Assembly (NCBI GenBank): GCA_022340485.1
Contig: JAJDNX010000101.1
Location: 1-53,443 of the forward strand
Origin: Gammaproteobacteria bacterium
GTDB taxonomy: Bacteria; Pseudomonadota; Gammaproteobacteria; UBA9214
DNA: 53,443 nt
Direction of reading: 5' to 3'
The translations under genes and the position numbers were made by a program. Shown here piece after piece: positions 25,578 through 34,345 of this stretch; positions within the stretch are counted from its first letter, which is position 1; every line of letters begins with the position of its first letter. The notes below the pieces were generated by a model. It saw only the letters and a program-made list of their open reading frames with translations. It ran no database searches and had not been told where the DNA came from.

Positions 25578-26003
25578 ATGGGTTTTTTCGACACGCTGTT
25601 CGGCAACCGACCCCGCCAGCCCTCGCCCGTCGAGGAGGTCACCAGGATCCTTGAGCGTTTTGCAACAGCCACCAGCATGGGTGTTGACCGCGAGGACCTT
25701 GCACGCTATCCCGCCAAACAGCGCCAGGTAATGGCCTTCCACTTTGGTGCCATTGAACACCTTGCCCGTGAATTTCAGCTCGACGAAACCCAAATTCTGG
25801 GGGTGTTTGTCGTGTTTCTCGATCGCTATTTCATTATGCCCATTACCGAGACCGGCAGTATCAGCGAGCGCGTACAGGGTTTTTACGACAAACCCGAAGA
25901 ATGCAAATTTCTCAAGGCGGGCTCCGATGTCTGCCGCCGCTGGCATGATCTGAATGAACGCCGTGCACCGCTGGAACTGGGTGAACTGCTGAAGGCCTCT
26001 TGA
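25578..26003 (+). CDS. Hypothetical soluble protein, 141 aa
   Basis: A soluble, mostly helical 141-residue protein that I do not recognise. The N-terminus MGFFDTLFGNRPRQPSP is followed by helices such as PVEEVTRILERFATATSM and by FGAIEHLAREFQLDETQILGVFVVFLDRYF. Two cysteines (ECKF and DVCRRW) occur in the C-terminal third. It starts 3 bp after the methyltransferase-like gene and overlaps the next gene by four bases, so it is part of the same operon. Confidence 0.75.
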   Translation: MGFFDTLFGNRPRQPSPVEEVTRILERFATATSMGVDREDLARYPAKQRQVMAFHFGAIEHLAREFQLDETQILGVFVVFLDRYFIMPITETGSISERVQGFYDKPEECKFLKAGSDVCRRWHDLNERRAPLELGELLKAS

Positions 26004-26584
26004 AACGCTCGTCTCTCGATACCCTGCTGCGCGAGGTCCGCGCCTGCCGGCTGTGCGAGGCGGAGTTGCCGCTCGGCCCCAACCCGGTACTGCGTGCAAG
26101 CAGCAGCGCACGGCTGCTGATCATCGGACAGGCTCCGGGAACGCGGGTACACGCAACCGGCATTCCCTGGAATGATCCCAGCGGTGACCGCTTGCGGGGC
26201 TGGATGCAGATCGACCGCGAATGTTTCTATGACGAGCAAGCCATTGCCATTGTGCCGATGGGGTTCTGTTATCCAGGGAAGGGAAAATCGGGTGATCTCG
26301 CCCCCAGGCCGGAATGTGCCACACACTGGCATGAAAAACTGCTGGCGGGGATGCCGGCGATCGAGCTTGTCCTGCTGGTCGGCAAATATGCACAAAACCA
26401 TTATCTCGGCAGCCACCGCCAGTCCCTGGCCGAAACGGTGCGTCACTGGGCGGACTATGCACCCTTATTTTTTCCGCTGCCACACCCCTCGCCTCGCAAC
26501 CTGCGCTGGTTTCGCGATCATCCCTGGTTCGAGCAAGAGGTCCTGCCGGCCTTGCGCACTCGCCTGGCGTCAATTCTGCAATAA
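26000..26584 (+). CDS. Uracil-DNA glycosylase-like family protein
   Basis: A 194-residue member of the uracil-DNA glycosylase superfamily. Motif 1 appears as LLIIGQAPGTRVHATGIPW and motif 2 as FPLPHPSPRN, matching the GxAPG and HPSP signatures; the N-terminal CRLC resembles half of the FeS cysteine set seen in family 4/5 enzymes. Only part of a cluster motif is present, so a [4Fe-4S] cluster is doubtful. It probably starts at TTG 26000, overlapping the previous stop. Activity on uracil or other damaged bases is likely but not certain, as this subfamily is poorly characterised. Confidence 0.85.
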   Translation: MKRSSLDTLLREVRACRLCEAELPLGPNPVLRASSSARLLIIGQAPGTRVHATGIPWNDPSGDRLRGWMQIDRECFYDEQAIAIVPMGFCYPGKGKSGDLAPRPECATHWHEKLLAGMPAIELVLLVGKYAQNHYLGSHRQSLAETVRHWADYAPLFFPLPHPSPRNLRWFRDHPWFEQEVLPALRTRLASILQ

Positions 26585-26590
26585 GAATCA

Positions 26591-26652
26591 TTCGCGCCTG
26601 CAGGGCCCGCTTGCCGGTTCATGCCGCAACGAATACCCAAGGCAGGCGCGAA
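26591..26652. repeat. Inverted repeat ahead of dxs
   Basis: TTCGCGCCTGC (26591-26601) and GCAGGCGCGAA (26642-26652) are perfect 11-base complements separated by 40 bases. They lie between the stop of the glycosylase-like gene and the candidate dxs promoter. The element may end the upstream transcript or form part of the dxs control region; there is no T-run to favour a terminator. Confidence 0.55.
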
Positions 26653-26668
26653 ATCTGTGGTATATCCC

Positions 26669-26677
26669 TGCTATGAT
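26669..26677 (+). promoter_or_regulatory. Candidate extended -10 promoter for dxs
   Basis: TGCTATGAT is an extended -10 element (TGn-TATGAT), 69 bp upstream of the dxs ATG and just after the inverted repeat. No strong -35 hexamer is visible, consistent with an extended -10 promoter. Confidence 0.4.
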
Positions 26678-26745
26678 GGCTACTAGACTGTGCAACAGAG
26701 GCACTGGCGGTTCGAGTCTGTTAACATCCTGCTCGGTTGATACCT

Positions 26746-28656
26746 ATGCCCAATTCACATTATCCATTACTCATGCGTATCGATTCTCCCGCTGACCTGC
26801 GCAGCCTGGGGGAAGGCGAGCTCCAGCAGCTGGCCGATGAATTACGTGAATTCCTGATCGAATCGGTCTCCAGTACCGGCGGTCACCTGTCGGCCGGGCT
26901 GGGTGTGGTTGAGTTGACCATCGCACTGCACAAGGTGTTCAACACACCTTATGACCGACTGGTCTGGGATATCGGGCACCAGGCCTATCCACACAAGATC
27001 CTCACCGGCCGCCGTGATGCCATGGGCAGTCTGCGGCGCCGCGGTGGACTGAGTGGTTTTCTCAGCCGCGAGGAAAGTGAATACGACGCCTTCGGTGCAG
27101 GCCACTCCAGCACCTCCATCAGTGCCGCACTGGGCATGGCCGTGGTTGCCACGCTACAGCACTCGCCCCGGCAAACCGTGGCCATTATCGGTGATGGTGC
27201 AATGACTGCCGGGATGGCCTACGAGGCACTCAACAATGCCGGCGATCTCGACAGCGACCTGCTGGTGATCCTGAACGATAACGAGATGTCCATTTCCCGA
27301 AATCGCGGAGCGATGTCCAACTATCTGGCGCGCATCCTCTCGGGCAGTATCTACACCGGTGTCCGCGAACACAGTAAAAGCATCCTCAGTCACCTGCCGG
27401 GCACCTCGAGATTCATGCGCCGCTGGGAAGAACACGTCAAGGGCATGTTTATGCCCGGGACCCTGTTCGAGGAGCTGGGCTTCAACTACATCGGACCGAT
27501 TGACGGGCACGACATTCACACCTTGCTGAAAACCCTGCGTAACCTGCAGGGCCTCAAGGGACGCCGCTTCCTGCACGTGGTCACGCAAAAAGGCAAGGGC
27601 TATAACCACGCAGAGCAGGACCCCTGCAACTTCCACGGCGTCAGCCCCTTTGACCGGGAAACCGGTCAGCAAAAGAAGACAGCAGCCGTCATGACCTATA
27701 CAAGGGTATTCGGCGACTGGCTGTGCGACATGGCCCGAAGCGACAACAGGCTCGCAGGTATCACCCCGGCAATGCGTGAGGGTTCAGGTCTGGTGGAATT
27801 CTCGGAAGAGTTTCCGGAACGCTATTTTGATGTTGGCATCGCCGAACAGCATGCGCTGACCTTCGCCGCCGGCATGGCCTGTGAAGGCATGAAGCCGGTT
27901 GTCGCCATTTACTCCACTTTTCTGCAGCGTGCCTATGACCAGTTGATTCACGATATTGCGTTGCAGAATCTGGATGTCACCTTTGCTATAGACCGTGCCG
28001 GTCTGGTAGGGGCCGACGGTGCAACACACGCCGGTGTGTTTGACCTGAGTTTCCTGCGCTGCATCCCCAACATGGTGGTGATGGCCCCCGCCGATGAAAA
28101 GGAATGCCGCCAGATGCTGACTACGGCCTATCAGTACGAGGGACCAGCAGCCGTGCGTTACCCGAGGGGTACCGGACCCGGTGTAGCCCCGGACAGCTCA
28201 CTGTCCGCCTTGCCGATCGGCAAGGCGGACATTTGTCGCCACGGTTCGCAGATCGCGATCCTTGCCTTCGGCAGTCGCGTCGCGGCAGCACTGGCAGCGG
28301 CCGATGAACTCGATGCAACCGTCGTCAATATGCGTTTCGTAAAGCCACTGGATATCGACACCATCACCGCCATGGCCGCCAGCCATCGTTTGCTCGTGAC
28401 CGTTGAGGAAAACACCCTGCAGGGCGGCGCTGGCTCTGCGGTCAACGAGGTACTGCTGGCACAAGGAGCCGACAACAGGATCCTGAACCTGGCAATCCCG
28501 GACCATTTTATCAGTCATGGTGACCACCAGCAGCAACTGGCCGAATGCGGCCTCGATAGCGCCGGATTGATTGCCGCCATTACGCGTGCTGCCAAACAGG
28601 ACCTCTCGATAGCGGCTGGCTCCGTCGTCCAGCAGGGCAAACTGTTGAATGGCTAG
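26746..28656 (+). CDS. dxs: 1-deoxy-D-xylulose-5-phosphate synthase
   Basis: Thiamine diphosphate-dependent enzyme that condenses pyruvate and glyceraldehyde 3-phosphate, the first step of the MEP isoprenoid pathway. The TPP-binding motif is [18 protein letters not shown] followed by a conserved NDN (LNDNEMSIS). The transketolase-like pyrimidine domain includes [16 protein letters not shown] and [17 protein letters not shown]. At 636 residues it is full length. I chose ATG 26746; the ORF track begins three codons earlier at a TTG. It follows a candidate extended -10 promoter and is not tightly linked to other isoprenoid genes here. Confidence 0.97.
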   Translation: MPNSHYPLLMRIDSPADLRSLGEGELQQLADELREFLIESVSSTGGHLSAGLGVVELTIALHKVFNTPYDRLVWDIGHQAYPHKILTGRRDAMGSLRRRGGLSGFLSREESEYDAFGAGHSSTSISAALGMAVVATLQHSPRQTVAIIGDGAMTAGMAYEALNNAGDLDSDLLVILNDNEMSISRNRGAMSNYLARILSGSIYTGVREHSKSILSHLPGTSRFMRRWEEHVKGMFMPGTLFEELGFNYIGPIDGHDIHTLLKTLRNLQGLKGRRFLHVVTQKGKGYNHAEQDPCNFHGVSPFDRETGQQKKTAAVMTYTRVFGDWLCDMARSDNRLAGITPAMREGSGLVEFSEEFPERYFDVGIAEQHALTFAAGMACEGMKPVVAIYSTFLQRAYDQLIHDIALQNLDVTFAIDRAGLVGADGATHAGVFDLSFLRCIPNMVVMAPADEKECRQMLTTAYQYEGPAAVRYPRGTGPGVAPDSSLSALPIGKADICRHGSQIAILAFGSRVAAALAAADELDATVVNMRFVKPLDIDTITAMAASHRLLVTVEENTLQGGAGSAVNEVLLAQGADNRILNLAIPDHFISHGDHQQQLAECGLDSAGLIAAITRAAKQDLSIAAGSVVQQGKLLNG

Positions 28657-28708
28657 TCTGCAGCGCTGTGTGGGCCGCGAAGGGGTCCAGGCATAATGCA
28701 GGTGCCTG

Positions 28709-29158
28709 ATGGCCAGTTCCTCTGAGACTTTTTTCCGCCGCGAGGAGCGGGCCCGTGAACAGGTCTCGCTTCCTGCCCCGATGTTTAATCGCTGCCAGCT
28801 GCTACTGAACCACGCTGCGACGGCCCATGTGTTTGTGCCGGTCCGCACGATGCAATTCCAGGCCGTAATCGATGCCGATGAGGTCATCTTTGTTGACAGC
28901 CTCGGTTATGCCGTCGAGAACGGCCATGGCGGCCGCTTGATCGTGCTGGCATGGCAGTTCACAGCCCACGAACCGCGTGATTCTCTAACCGCGCCGGTAC
29001 CCATAGAAGTTGTTTATTATGGACAGGAACGACATGAAACCCACCGCCGTCTGATGAGTGAATTCCCGAAATCACTGGACAGCTATGAAGAGAGGCTCAG
29101 GGAAGGCCTCCGCGAAAATAGGGCGGCGACGGTTTTGCCATTTACGCGGCAGAAATAG
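28709..29158 (+). CDS. Hypothetical protein downstream of dxs
   Basis: A 149-residue soluble protein that I do not recognise. It is basic at the N-terminus (FFRREERAREQ), then carries a beta-rich core (AHVFVPVRTMQFQAVIDADEVIFVD) and a helical, charged C-terminus (YEERLREGLRENRAA). There is no signal peptide or membrane helix. A GGTG ribosome-binding-like site lies before the ATG. It starts 52 bp after dxs on the same strand and could be cotranscribed. No function is inferred. Confidence 0.7.
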   Translation: MASSSETFFRREERAREQVSLPAPMFNRCQLLLNHAATAHVFVPVRTMQFQAVIDADEVIFVDSLGYAVENGHGGRLIVLAWQFTAHEPRDSLTAPVPIEVVYYGQERHETHRRLMSEFPKSLDSYEERLREGLRENRAATVLPFTRQK

Positions 29159-29232
29159 TATGGGCAGCTGCCTGCAAACTGCCGACATGGGCAAACCCTG
29201 ACCTCCACTCGCAGACAGGACACAACCGCATC

Positions 29233-30693
29233 ATGCCTGAACAGGTACCAGACGATCCCGGTGCGTTCGCGGCAGGACACGCCGCCGCTGCAGGCATCAC
29301 CGAACTCCCACCACTCCCCTACAAGAACCGCTCCTTCCTGAGCTTCCTCGGAACCCAGGCACTGGGAGCATTCAACGACAATGTCTTCAAGCAGCTGGTG
29401 CTGCTGCTTGGTGTGGGCTTTCTAATGGCAGGCGTGGAATACCAGGCCATCGTGCAGTTCCTGTTCGCGCTGCCGTTTCTGCTTTTTTCTGGACTTGCGG
29501 GGGATCTTTCGGACCGCATCAGCAAGGGCCGCCTGATGGTACTGTGCAAGATCGCCGAGATCGTTATAGCCCTGCTCGGTGTCGGTGCTTTTTACCTCCT
29601 ATCCAGTATGGCCGCAGATGAAAGCAGTGTCCGGGTGTCTCTCTGGCTACTGGCCGGCGTGGTCTTTCTGCTGGGCACACAGAGCGCATTTTTCGGGCCG
29701 CCGAAGTACGGTGGACTGCCGGAGCTGGTACGCCCCGCTGACCTCACCTCGGCCACGGGTCTGACCCAGATGACGACCTTTCTCGCCATCATATTCGGGG
29801 TGGCACTGGCGGGGTTGCTGGCCGACGTGTTTGCCGGGCGCCTTTACCTGGCCGGACTGGTAACCGTGTCCATCGCCGTGTTGGGCACCCTGACCTCGCT
29901 GGGAATCGCAAGAAATCCACCGACCGATCCGCTGCGACCGATCTCGGTCAGCTCGTTTAGCAGCAATTTACGGACACTGTCGTCAATCTGGCGTACTGAT
30001 GCCCTGATGATGCGTATCATGCTGATCTATTCCTGGTTCTGGTTTGTTGGCGGTGTGACACTGACCGCCGTTAACGCCTACGGACGTTTCCAGCTGGGAT
30101 TGAATAATTTTGAAACCAGCCTGCTGGTGGCGACAACCTCACTGGGTATTGCCTGCGGCAGTGTCCTGGTGGCGCGACTGTCGCACGGCAAGGTACGCAT
30201 GGGACTGGTGGTACCGGCACTGGTTGCCCTGGCCATGTGCCTTTTCATGTTTGCGCTGCTACCCGTGCATCGCCCCACTCCGGAAGACAGCCAACTCTTC
30301 AACCAGCTGAGACAGTCTCCCGAACTACTGGAAAGTGCGCGCATCATCCCGCTGGCAGCCTATACCACCCGCGTGAGTGCCTACCTCCTGTGTTTTCTGC
30401 TGGGCATTACCGCAGGGTTTTATTCGGTACCGCTGTTGACCTTCCTGCAGGCGCGCCCCCAGGCCAGTGAAAAGGGCCGGGTATTCGCCGCGGTCAACTG
30501 GTTGAACTGGGTGTTCATCCTGGCGGCAGCGATTGGCTACGGTGCCGGCATGAGCCTACTGGCGAGCCGCGCCAACCTGCTGCTGGCGGCACTCGGACTG
30601 TTGACCCTTCTCCTGGGACTGGCCTTGTTACCGGGCATTTTTCGCCGCCTGCTACAGCAGCGACCGGCATTTGTTTATTTCAGGGGAGAATAG
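29233..30693 (+). CDS. MFS transporter, LplT-like lysophospholipid/lipid flippase
   Basis: A 12-helix major facilitator superfamily protein of 486 residues. The N-terminal FLGTQALGAFNDNVFKQLVLLL motif is the hallmark of the LplT branch, whose E. coli member moves lysophospholipids across the inner membrane for re-acylation by Aas. GLAGDLSDRISKGRLMVLCKI is the MFS loop 2-3 motif. It is longer than E. coli LplT (397 residues), partly from an N-terminal hydrophilic stretch and a loop around residues 345-370. No acyltransferase gene lies next to it, so it may act with an unlinked one. The substrate is inferred from similarity. Confidence 0.88.
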   Translation: MPEQVPDDPGAFAAGHAAAAGITELPPLPYKNRSFLSFLGTQALGAFNDNVFKQLVLLLGVGFLMAGVEYQAIVQFLFALPFLLFSGLAGDLSDRISKGRLMVLCKIAEIVIALLGVGAFYLLSSMAADESSVRVSLWLLAGVVFLLGTQSAFFGPPKYGGLPELVRPADLTSATGLTQMTTFLAIIFGVALAGLLADVFAGRLYLAGLVTVSIAVLGTLTSLGIARNPPTDPLRPISVSSFSSNLRTLSSIWRTDALMMRIMLIYSWFWFVGGVTLTAVNAYGRFQLGLNNFETSLLVATTSLGIACGSVLVARLSHGKVRMGLVVPALVALAMCLFMFALLPVHRPTPEDSQLFNQLRQSPELLESARIIPLAAYTTRVSAYLLCFLLGITAGFYSVPLLTFLQARPQASEKGRVFAAVNWLNWVFILAAAIGYGAGMSLLASRANLLLAALGLLTLLLGLALLPGIFRRLLQQRPAFVYFRGE

Positions 30694-31055
30694 TCAATGG
30701 CTGCAGACACTGCAGCTACACACGCATACCGCATTCGCTGGGTAGGCAGCGATCACCTGGAATCAGTGACATGACGCTTACCCTTCCCTGCTGCTGGAAT
30801 CGCGGGATCCAAGCGTAGTCATCGCGAACCAGATTATGTAACATGGCCGCGCCATGCAAAAAGGCATGATCACGTTCTCCCCGCAAGCGTCTGCCTCGAG
30901 CGGAAACCGCGCAGTTTTGCCGGGTAAAGTTACCCCGGTGAGGTAGGCGGCGTTTGGCCGAACAGGCGAGCTGGGCTGTGTTCCGCCGCCAGACAGCATA
31001 CGTAACGAAATCAGGCAGCCTCGGCTGCCATAACAGCCACAATTTTGGAGGTCGT
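30694..31055 (+). other. 362-bp leader region of the PiT operon with several hairpins
   Basis: There is no convincing gene here. Three stem-loops are visible: GCTGCAG-ACA-CTGCAGC at 30700-30716 just after the MFS stop, CCGGGTAA-AG-TTACCCCGG at 30920-30938 with one bulged C, and GGCAGCC-TC-GGCTGCC at 31014-31029 immediately before the pit ribosome-binding site (TTTGGAGG). The segment 30880-31010 is rich in short complementary G/C stretches. I recognise no known riboswitch. It may be a structured 5' leader controlling the phosphate transporter, or merely two transcription boundaries. Confidence 0.45.
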
Positions 31056-32096
31056 ATGGATACCATGGTGACGCTCGTAGTGATAGCGGTCATCGTTGTG
31101 TTGATTTTCGATTACACCAACGGTTTCCATGACGCCTCCAATATCATCGCCACGGTCATTGCCTCGCGTGCGATGACGCCTATACAGGCCGTTATCATTG
31201 TTGCCACTTTTGAATTCCTCGGCCCGTTGCTCGGTGGCACGGCGGTCGCCAACACCATCGGCAAGTTTGTTGATATCGGATCACTGCAATCACTGGACGC
31301 CGTGGCAATCATCCTTTGCGGCATCGTTGGGGCCATCACCTGGAACCTGGGGACCTGGTGGTTTGGCATACCGTCCTCATCGTCGCATGCACTGGTGGGT
31401 GGTCTGGTGGGTGCCGTGGTGGTATCTGCCGGTATCGACCATGTGGTGTGGGGCTTTGCCGAGCTTGCCCAGGGCCATTTCACCGGGGTTACCAAGGTAC
31501 TCATTGCACTGGTGGTCTCGCCGATTATCGGTTTCTGGGCCGGGTTCATGATCCACCGCTTGATGAAGTTCCTGTTGCGGGCGGCAACCCCTGCCGCCAA
31601 CAAGCACCTGCGCCGCGTGCAGTTTTTCACCTCGGCCGGTCTTGCCTTCTCGCATGGTGCCAATGATGCCCAGAAAAGCATGGGGATCATCACACTGGTG
31701 CTGCTGATGGGCGGCTTTATCACGGAGTTCGAGGTGCCGTTCTGGGTGATTCTTGCCTGTGCCAGTGCCATTACCCTGGGCATCATGTCCGGTGGCTGGC
31801 GCATCGTCCGCACCGTGGGCTTTGGGATATACAAGGTACGCCCGCTGCATGCATTCGATGCGCAACTCACCTCGGCGTCCGTGATCTTCGCCGCCTCGAT
31901 GGTCGGTGCCCCGGTGTCAACCACCCACGTGGTAAGCTCGTCCATCATGGGGATTGGCGCATCGGAGCGGCCCAAGGCGGTTCGCTGGGGGAAGGCACGT
32001 GACATCCTGAAGACCTGGATCATCACCATTCCCGGTGCCGCCACGGTGGCAATACTCAGTTATTACGTGATGCACCTGCTTACGGGTGTGGCCTAG
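31056..32096 (+). CDS. pit: PiT-family inorganic phosphate transporter
   Basis: Low-affinity metal-phosphate symporter of the PiT (PHO-4) family. The duplicated family signature is visible as FDYTNGFHDASNIIATVIASR near the N-terminus and FSHGANDAQKSMGIITL in the second half. At 346 residues it is one of the short bacterial forms, with about ten helices. ATG 31056 has a strong GGAGG seven bases upstream; the ORF track starts 34 codons too early. It is followed 83 bp later by a DUF47 gene, the usual partner of short PiT transporters. Confidence 0.95.
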   Translation: MDTMVTLVVIAVIVVLIFDYTNGFHDASNIIATVIASRAMTPIQAVIIVATFEFLGPLLGGTAVANTIGKFVDIGSLQSLDAVAIILCGIVGAITWNLGTWWFGIPSSSSHALVGGLVGAVVVSAGIDHVVWGFAELAQGHFTGVTKVLIALVVSPIIGFWAGFMIHRLMKFLLRAATPAANKHLRRVQFFTSAGLAFSHGANDAQKSMGIITLVLLMGGFITEFEVPFWVILACASAITLGIMSGGWRIVRTVGFGIYKVRPLHAFDAQLTSASVIFAASMVGAPVSTTHVVSSSIMGIGASERPKAVRWGKARDILKTWIITIPGAATVAILSYYVMHLLTGVA

Positions 32097-32179
32097 TACA
32101 CCTGCAAGGCGTACTAACCCGGGTTTGCATTTATCAATCGACTGGCTGCAGGACAGCCATTATTGGATGGAGAACACAA

Positions 32180-32878
32180 ATGAGCGCTAACAAAGACTCG
32201 CTGTTGACCCGCATGATCGACAGGGTATTCCCGCGCATGCCAGATTTCTATTCCCTGCTCAATGAACAGTGTGACCTTGCCGTCGAGGCGATGGAGGTCT
32301 TTGTGCAGTTTATGGAAAATGGCGACAAGGCGCTCGCCCGGCAGGTGCGTGCGCTGGAAAAACGTGGCGACGAACTCAAGGCAAGGAATACCGACATCCT
32401 CAGCAAGTCGTTTTCCACTCCCATGGATCGTGAGGATATCTATCGCGCCATCGCCACCATCGATCACATTGTCAATTACGCCAAGACAACCACACGGGAA
32501 ATTGAAGTGCTCAAGGTGGAACCTGACAAGTACATGCTGGAGCTTGCGACCTTGCTGAAAGAAGGCGCCTACGCACTGCAACGGGGATATCAGAAGCTCT
32601 CGACCAATCCGAACCAGGCAGACGAGGATGCCCAGGCGGCACGCAAGGCGGAGCGCAGCTCCGAGAAGGTCTACCGCCGGGCGCTGGGTGAATTATTCCG
32701 CGAAGAAAGCTACATCAGCATGCTGTCGAATCAGGATACCGATACCAAGGTGACCGCCATCAATCTGGTGATCGACATCTTCAAGCACCGGGAAGTGTAC
32801 CGCCACTTGTCCAATGCATCCGACCGCCTGGCTCGTGCCGGTGAAGTGTTGCATGACATCGTTGTCAAGATTTCCTGA
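32180..32878 (+). CDS. DUF47 (PhoU-like) phosphate transport accessory protein
   Basis: A cytoplasmic, almost fully helical protein of 232 residues from the DUF47/PhoU-like family, which is regularly encoded next to PiT transporters and thought to regulate them, much as PhoU regulates Pst. Visible elements are QFMENGDKALARQVRALEKRGDELKARN and the end DRLARAGEVLHDIVVKIS. Conserved acidic positions could bind metal, as in PhoU, although this is not proven here. A long hairpin (32904-32911 with 32947-32954) lies in the gap before the convergent carrier gene. Confidence 0.92.
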   Translation: MSANKDSLLTRMIDRVFPRMPDFYSLLNEQCDLAVEAMEVFVQFMENGDKALARQVRALEKRGDELKARNTDILSKSFSTPMDREDIYRAIATIDHIVNYAKTTTREIEVLKVEPDKYMLELATLLKEGAYALQRGYQKLSTNPNQADEDAQAARKAERSSEKVYRRALGELFREESYISMLSNQDTDTKVTAINLVIDIFKHREVYRHLSNASDRLARAGEVLHDIVVKIS

Positions 32879-32953
32879 CCACAAGGGATGCCTGCTTCAG
32901 GGCACAGCCCGTTGCGAGGCTTTTGGGGTTGCGGCTGCCGGATAACCGGGCTG

Positions 32954-34309
32954 TTACGCCTTGCTAAAAAAATCGAAGAACAGCCAGAAAACTACCGATG
33001 AGGTAACCAGGGTAAGAATCATGGCAGGGGTACCCTTTCTGAACCACAGCCCGGGGGTTATTGCCAGACTCGGATCATTGGCGTCCTTGGCGATCCGCTC
33101 TGAAAGGGTAACGATAAAGACATTTGCGGTAGATCCAAGGTGGGTACCATTGCCTCCCATGCCGACACCAATGGCCAGTCCCCACCACAGCGGCGTCACA
33201 TTGATACCCTGCTGTTCCATACCCAGAATGATCGGCACCATCGCTGCGGTAAACGGGATATTGTCAATCATGGCCGACAGGATTGCCGCGACCCACATCA
33301 GGAGAAGGGTTGCAAGCAGTAAATCCTGCTCTACAAATGGCCGGATGAACTGACCCAGGTACTCAAGAAAGTGACTGTTTTCAACGCCTCCAACAACGAC
33401 AAACAACGACATAAAAAACATCAACAGTGTCATCTCCACGGACTGGAACGACTCATCCATATCGACGTCGTAGCCGAGAAACACCAGCAGCGCCAGGCCG
33501 GATGCCGCGACAAACCAGGCATCCCAGTGCAGTGCATGGTGGAATATGAACAGCACCACCATGAGTCCCAAAACAATCAGGGCACTGTTCCAGGTACGCG
33601 GATCCTTGATCGTTTCCTGGTCAGCGAAGGACGTCTGTGTCGGCTTGACGGCAAGGTCCTTGCGAAAGAGGAGCTTCAGGGCAATCAGGATGGCGACCCA
33701 GGCAACGAATACCACTCCGGCCATGTGCACAAAGAAATCGTTGAAACTGATATTTGCAGCGGAACCAATCATCAGGTTGGGGGGATCACCAACCAGGGTG
33801 GCGACACCGCCGGTATCCGATAACAGCGCAGCCGCCAGCAAATAGGGAATGGGGTTGACCTTCAGCGCCTGGCAGATCAACACGATCAATGGACCAAATA
33901 TGACGACTGTCGTAACGTTATCCAGCAGCAGTGAGATGACGGTCACCGCTGTGCCAATCATTGCCATCAGCATAAACAGACGGCCGCGGCTCATATCGGC
34001 GAGTCGGTACGCGATAACCTGAAAACCACCGGTCGGAATCATGATGGCAACAATCGTCATCATGGCACCCAGTAGCAGAATCACATTCCAGTCGACCGCT
34101 TGCAGGGCCAGTTGTGGATTGTAGAAGCCGTAGTACTGGCCAACGACAATCATGATCCCGGCACCACCCATGGCGAATTTTGCGCGGTGGAAACCGTGCA
34201 CCCCTTCTGTAAATATGCCGATGAACGTCAGTATCAGGATGATTGCGGAGACCATCATGGGTGTGGTCCAGACCAGGGGTTCGGTCAGGGGCTCGGTCAG
34301 TGCTTCCAT
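32954..34309 (-). CDS. NhaD/ArsB-type (ion transporter superfamily) membrane carrier
   Basis: A 451-residue membrane carrier of the ArsB_NhaD permease/ion transporter superfamily. Characteristic motifs are the paired hairpin-loop sequences LLLDNVTTVVIFGP with LLSDTGGVATLVGDPPNLMIGS in the first half, and MIDNIPFTAAMVP with GMGGNGTHLGSTANVF in the second. The duplicated architecture matches NhaD Na+/H+ antiporters and P-protein-like carriers. Between the halves lies a soluble stretch near SFADQETIKDPRTWN. It follows the SLC13-RCK gene by 36 bp on the same strand, so the two carriers are likely cotranscribed. Na+/H+ exchange is the best guess; arsenite or organic anions cannot be excluded. Confidence 0.88.
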   Translation of the reverse strand: MEALTEPLTEPLVWTTPMMVSAIILILTFIGIFTEGVHGFHRAKFAMGGAGIMIVVGQYYGFYNPQLALQAVDWNVILLLGAMMTIVAIMIPTGGFQVIAYRLADMSRGRLFMLMAMIGTAVTVISLLLDNVTTVVIFGPLIVLICQALKVNPIPYLLAAALLSDTGGVATLVGDPPNLMIGSAANISFNDFFVHMAGVVFVAWVAILIALKLLFRKDLAVKPTQTSFADQETIKDPRTWNSALIVLGLMVVLFIFHHALHWDAWFVAASGLALLVFLGYDVDMDESFQSVEMTLLMFFMSLFVVVGGVENSHFLEYLGQFIRPFVEQDLLLATLLLMWVAAILSAMIDNIPFTAAMVPIILGMEQQGINVTPLWWGLAIGVGMGGNGTHLGSTANVFIVTLSERIAKDANDPSLAITPGLWFRKGTPAMILTLVTSSVVFWLFFDFFSKA

Positions 34310-34345
34310 ATCGATCTCTGCATCACAGGTTGGTGAAAAACGTTA

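Noticed and set aside
26705-26720. tRNA T-arm-like sequence GGTTCGAGTC before dxs
   Set aside because: The flanking five bases on each side (TGGCG and TGTTA) do not pair, and no acceptor stem, anticodon arm or CCA end can be built around it.
30697-30774. 25-codon ORF with an AGGGGAGAA site after the MFS gene
   Set aside because: The ribosome-like site overlaps the end of the MFS gene, the peptide has no feature of interest and its start lies in a hairpin. It is too weak to call.
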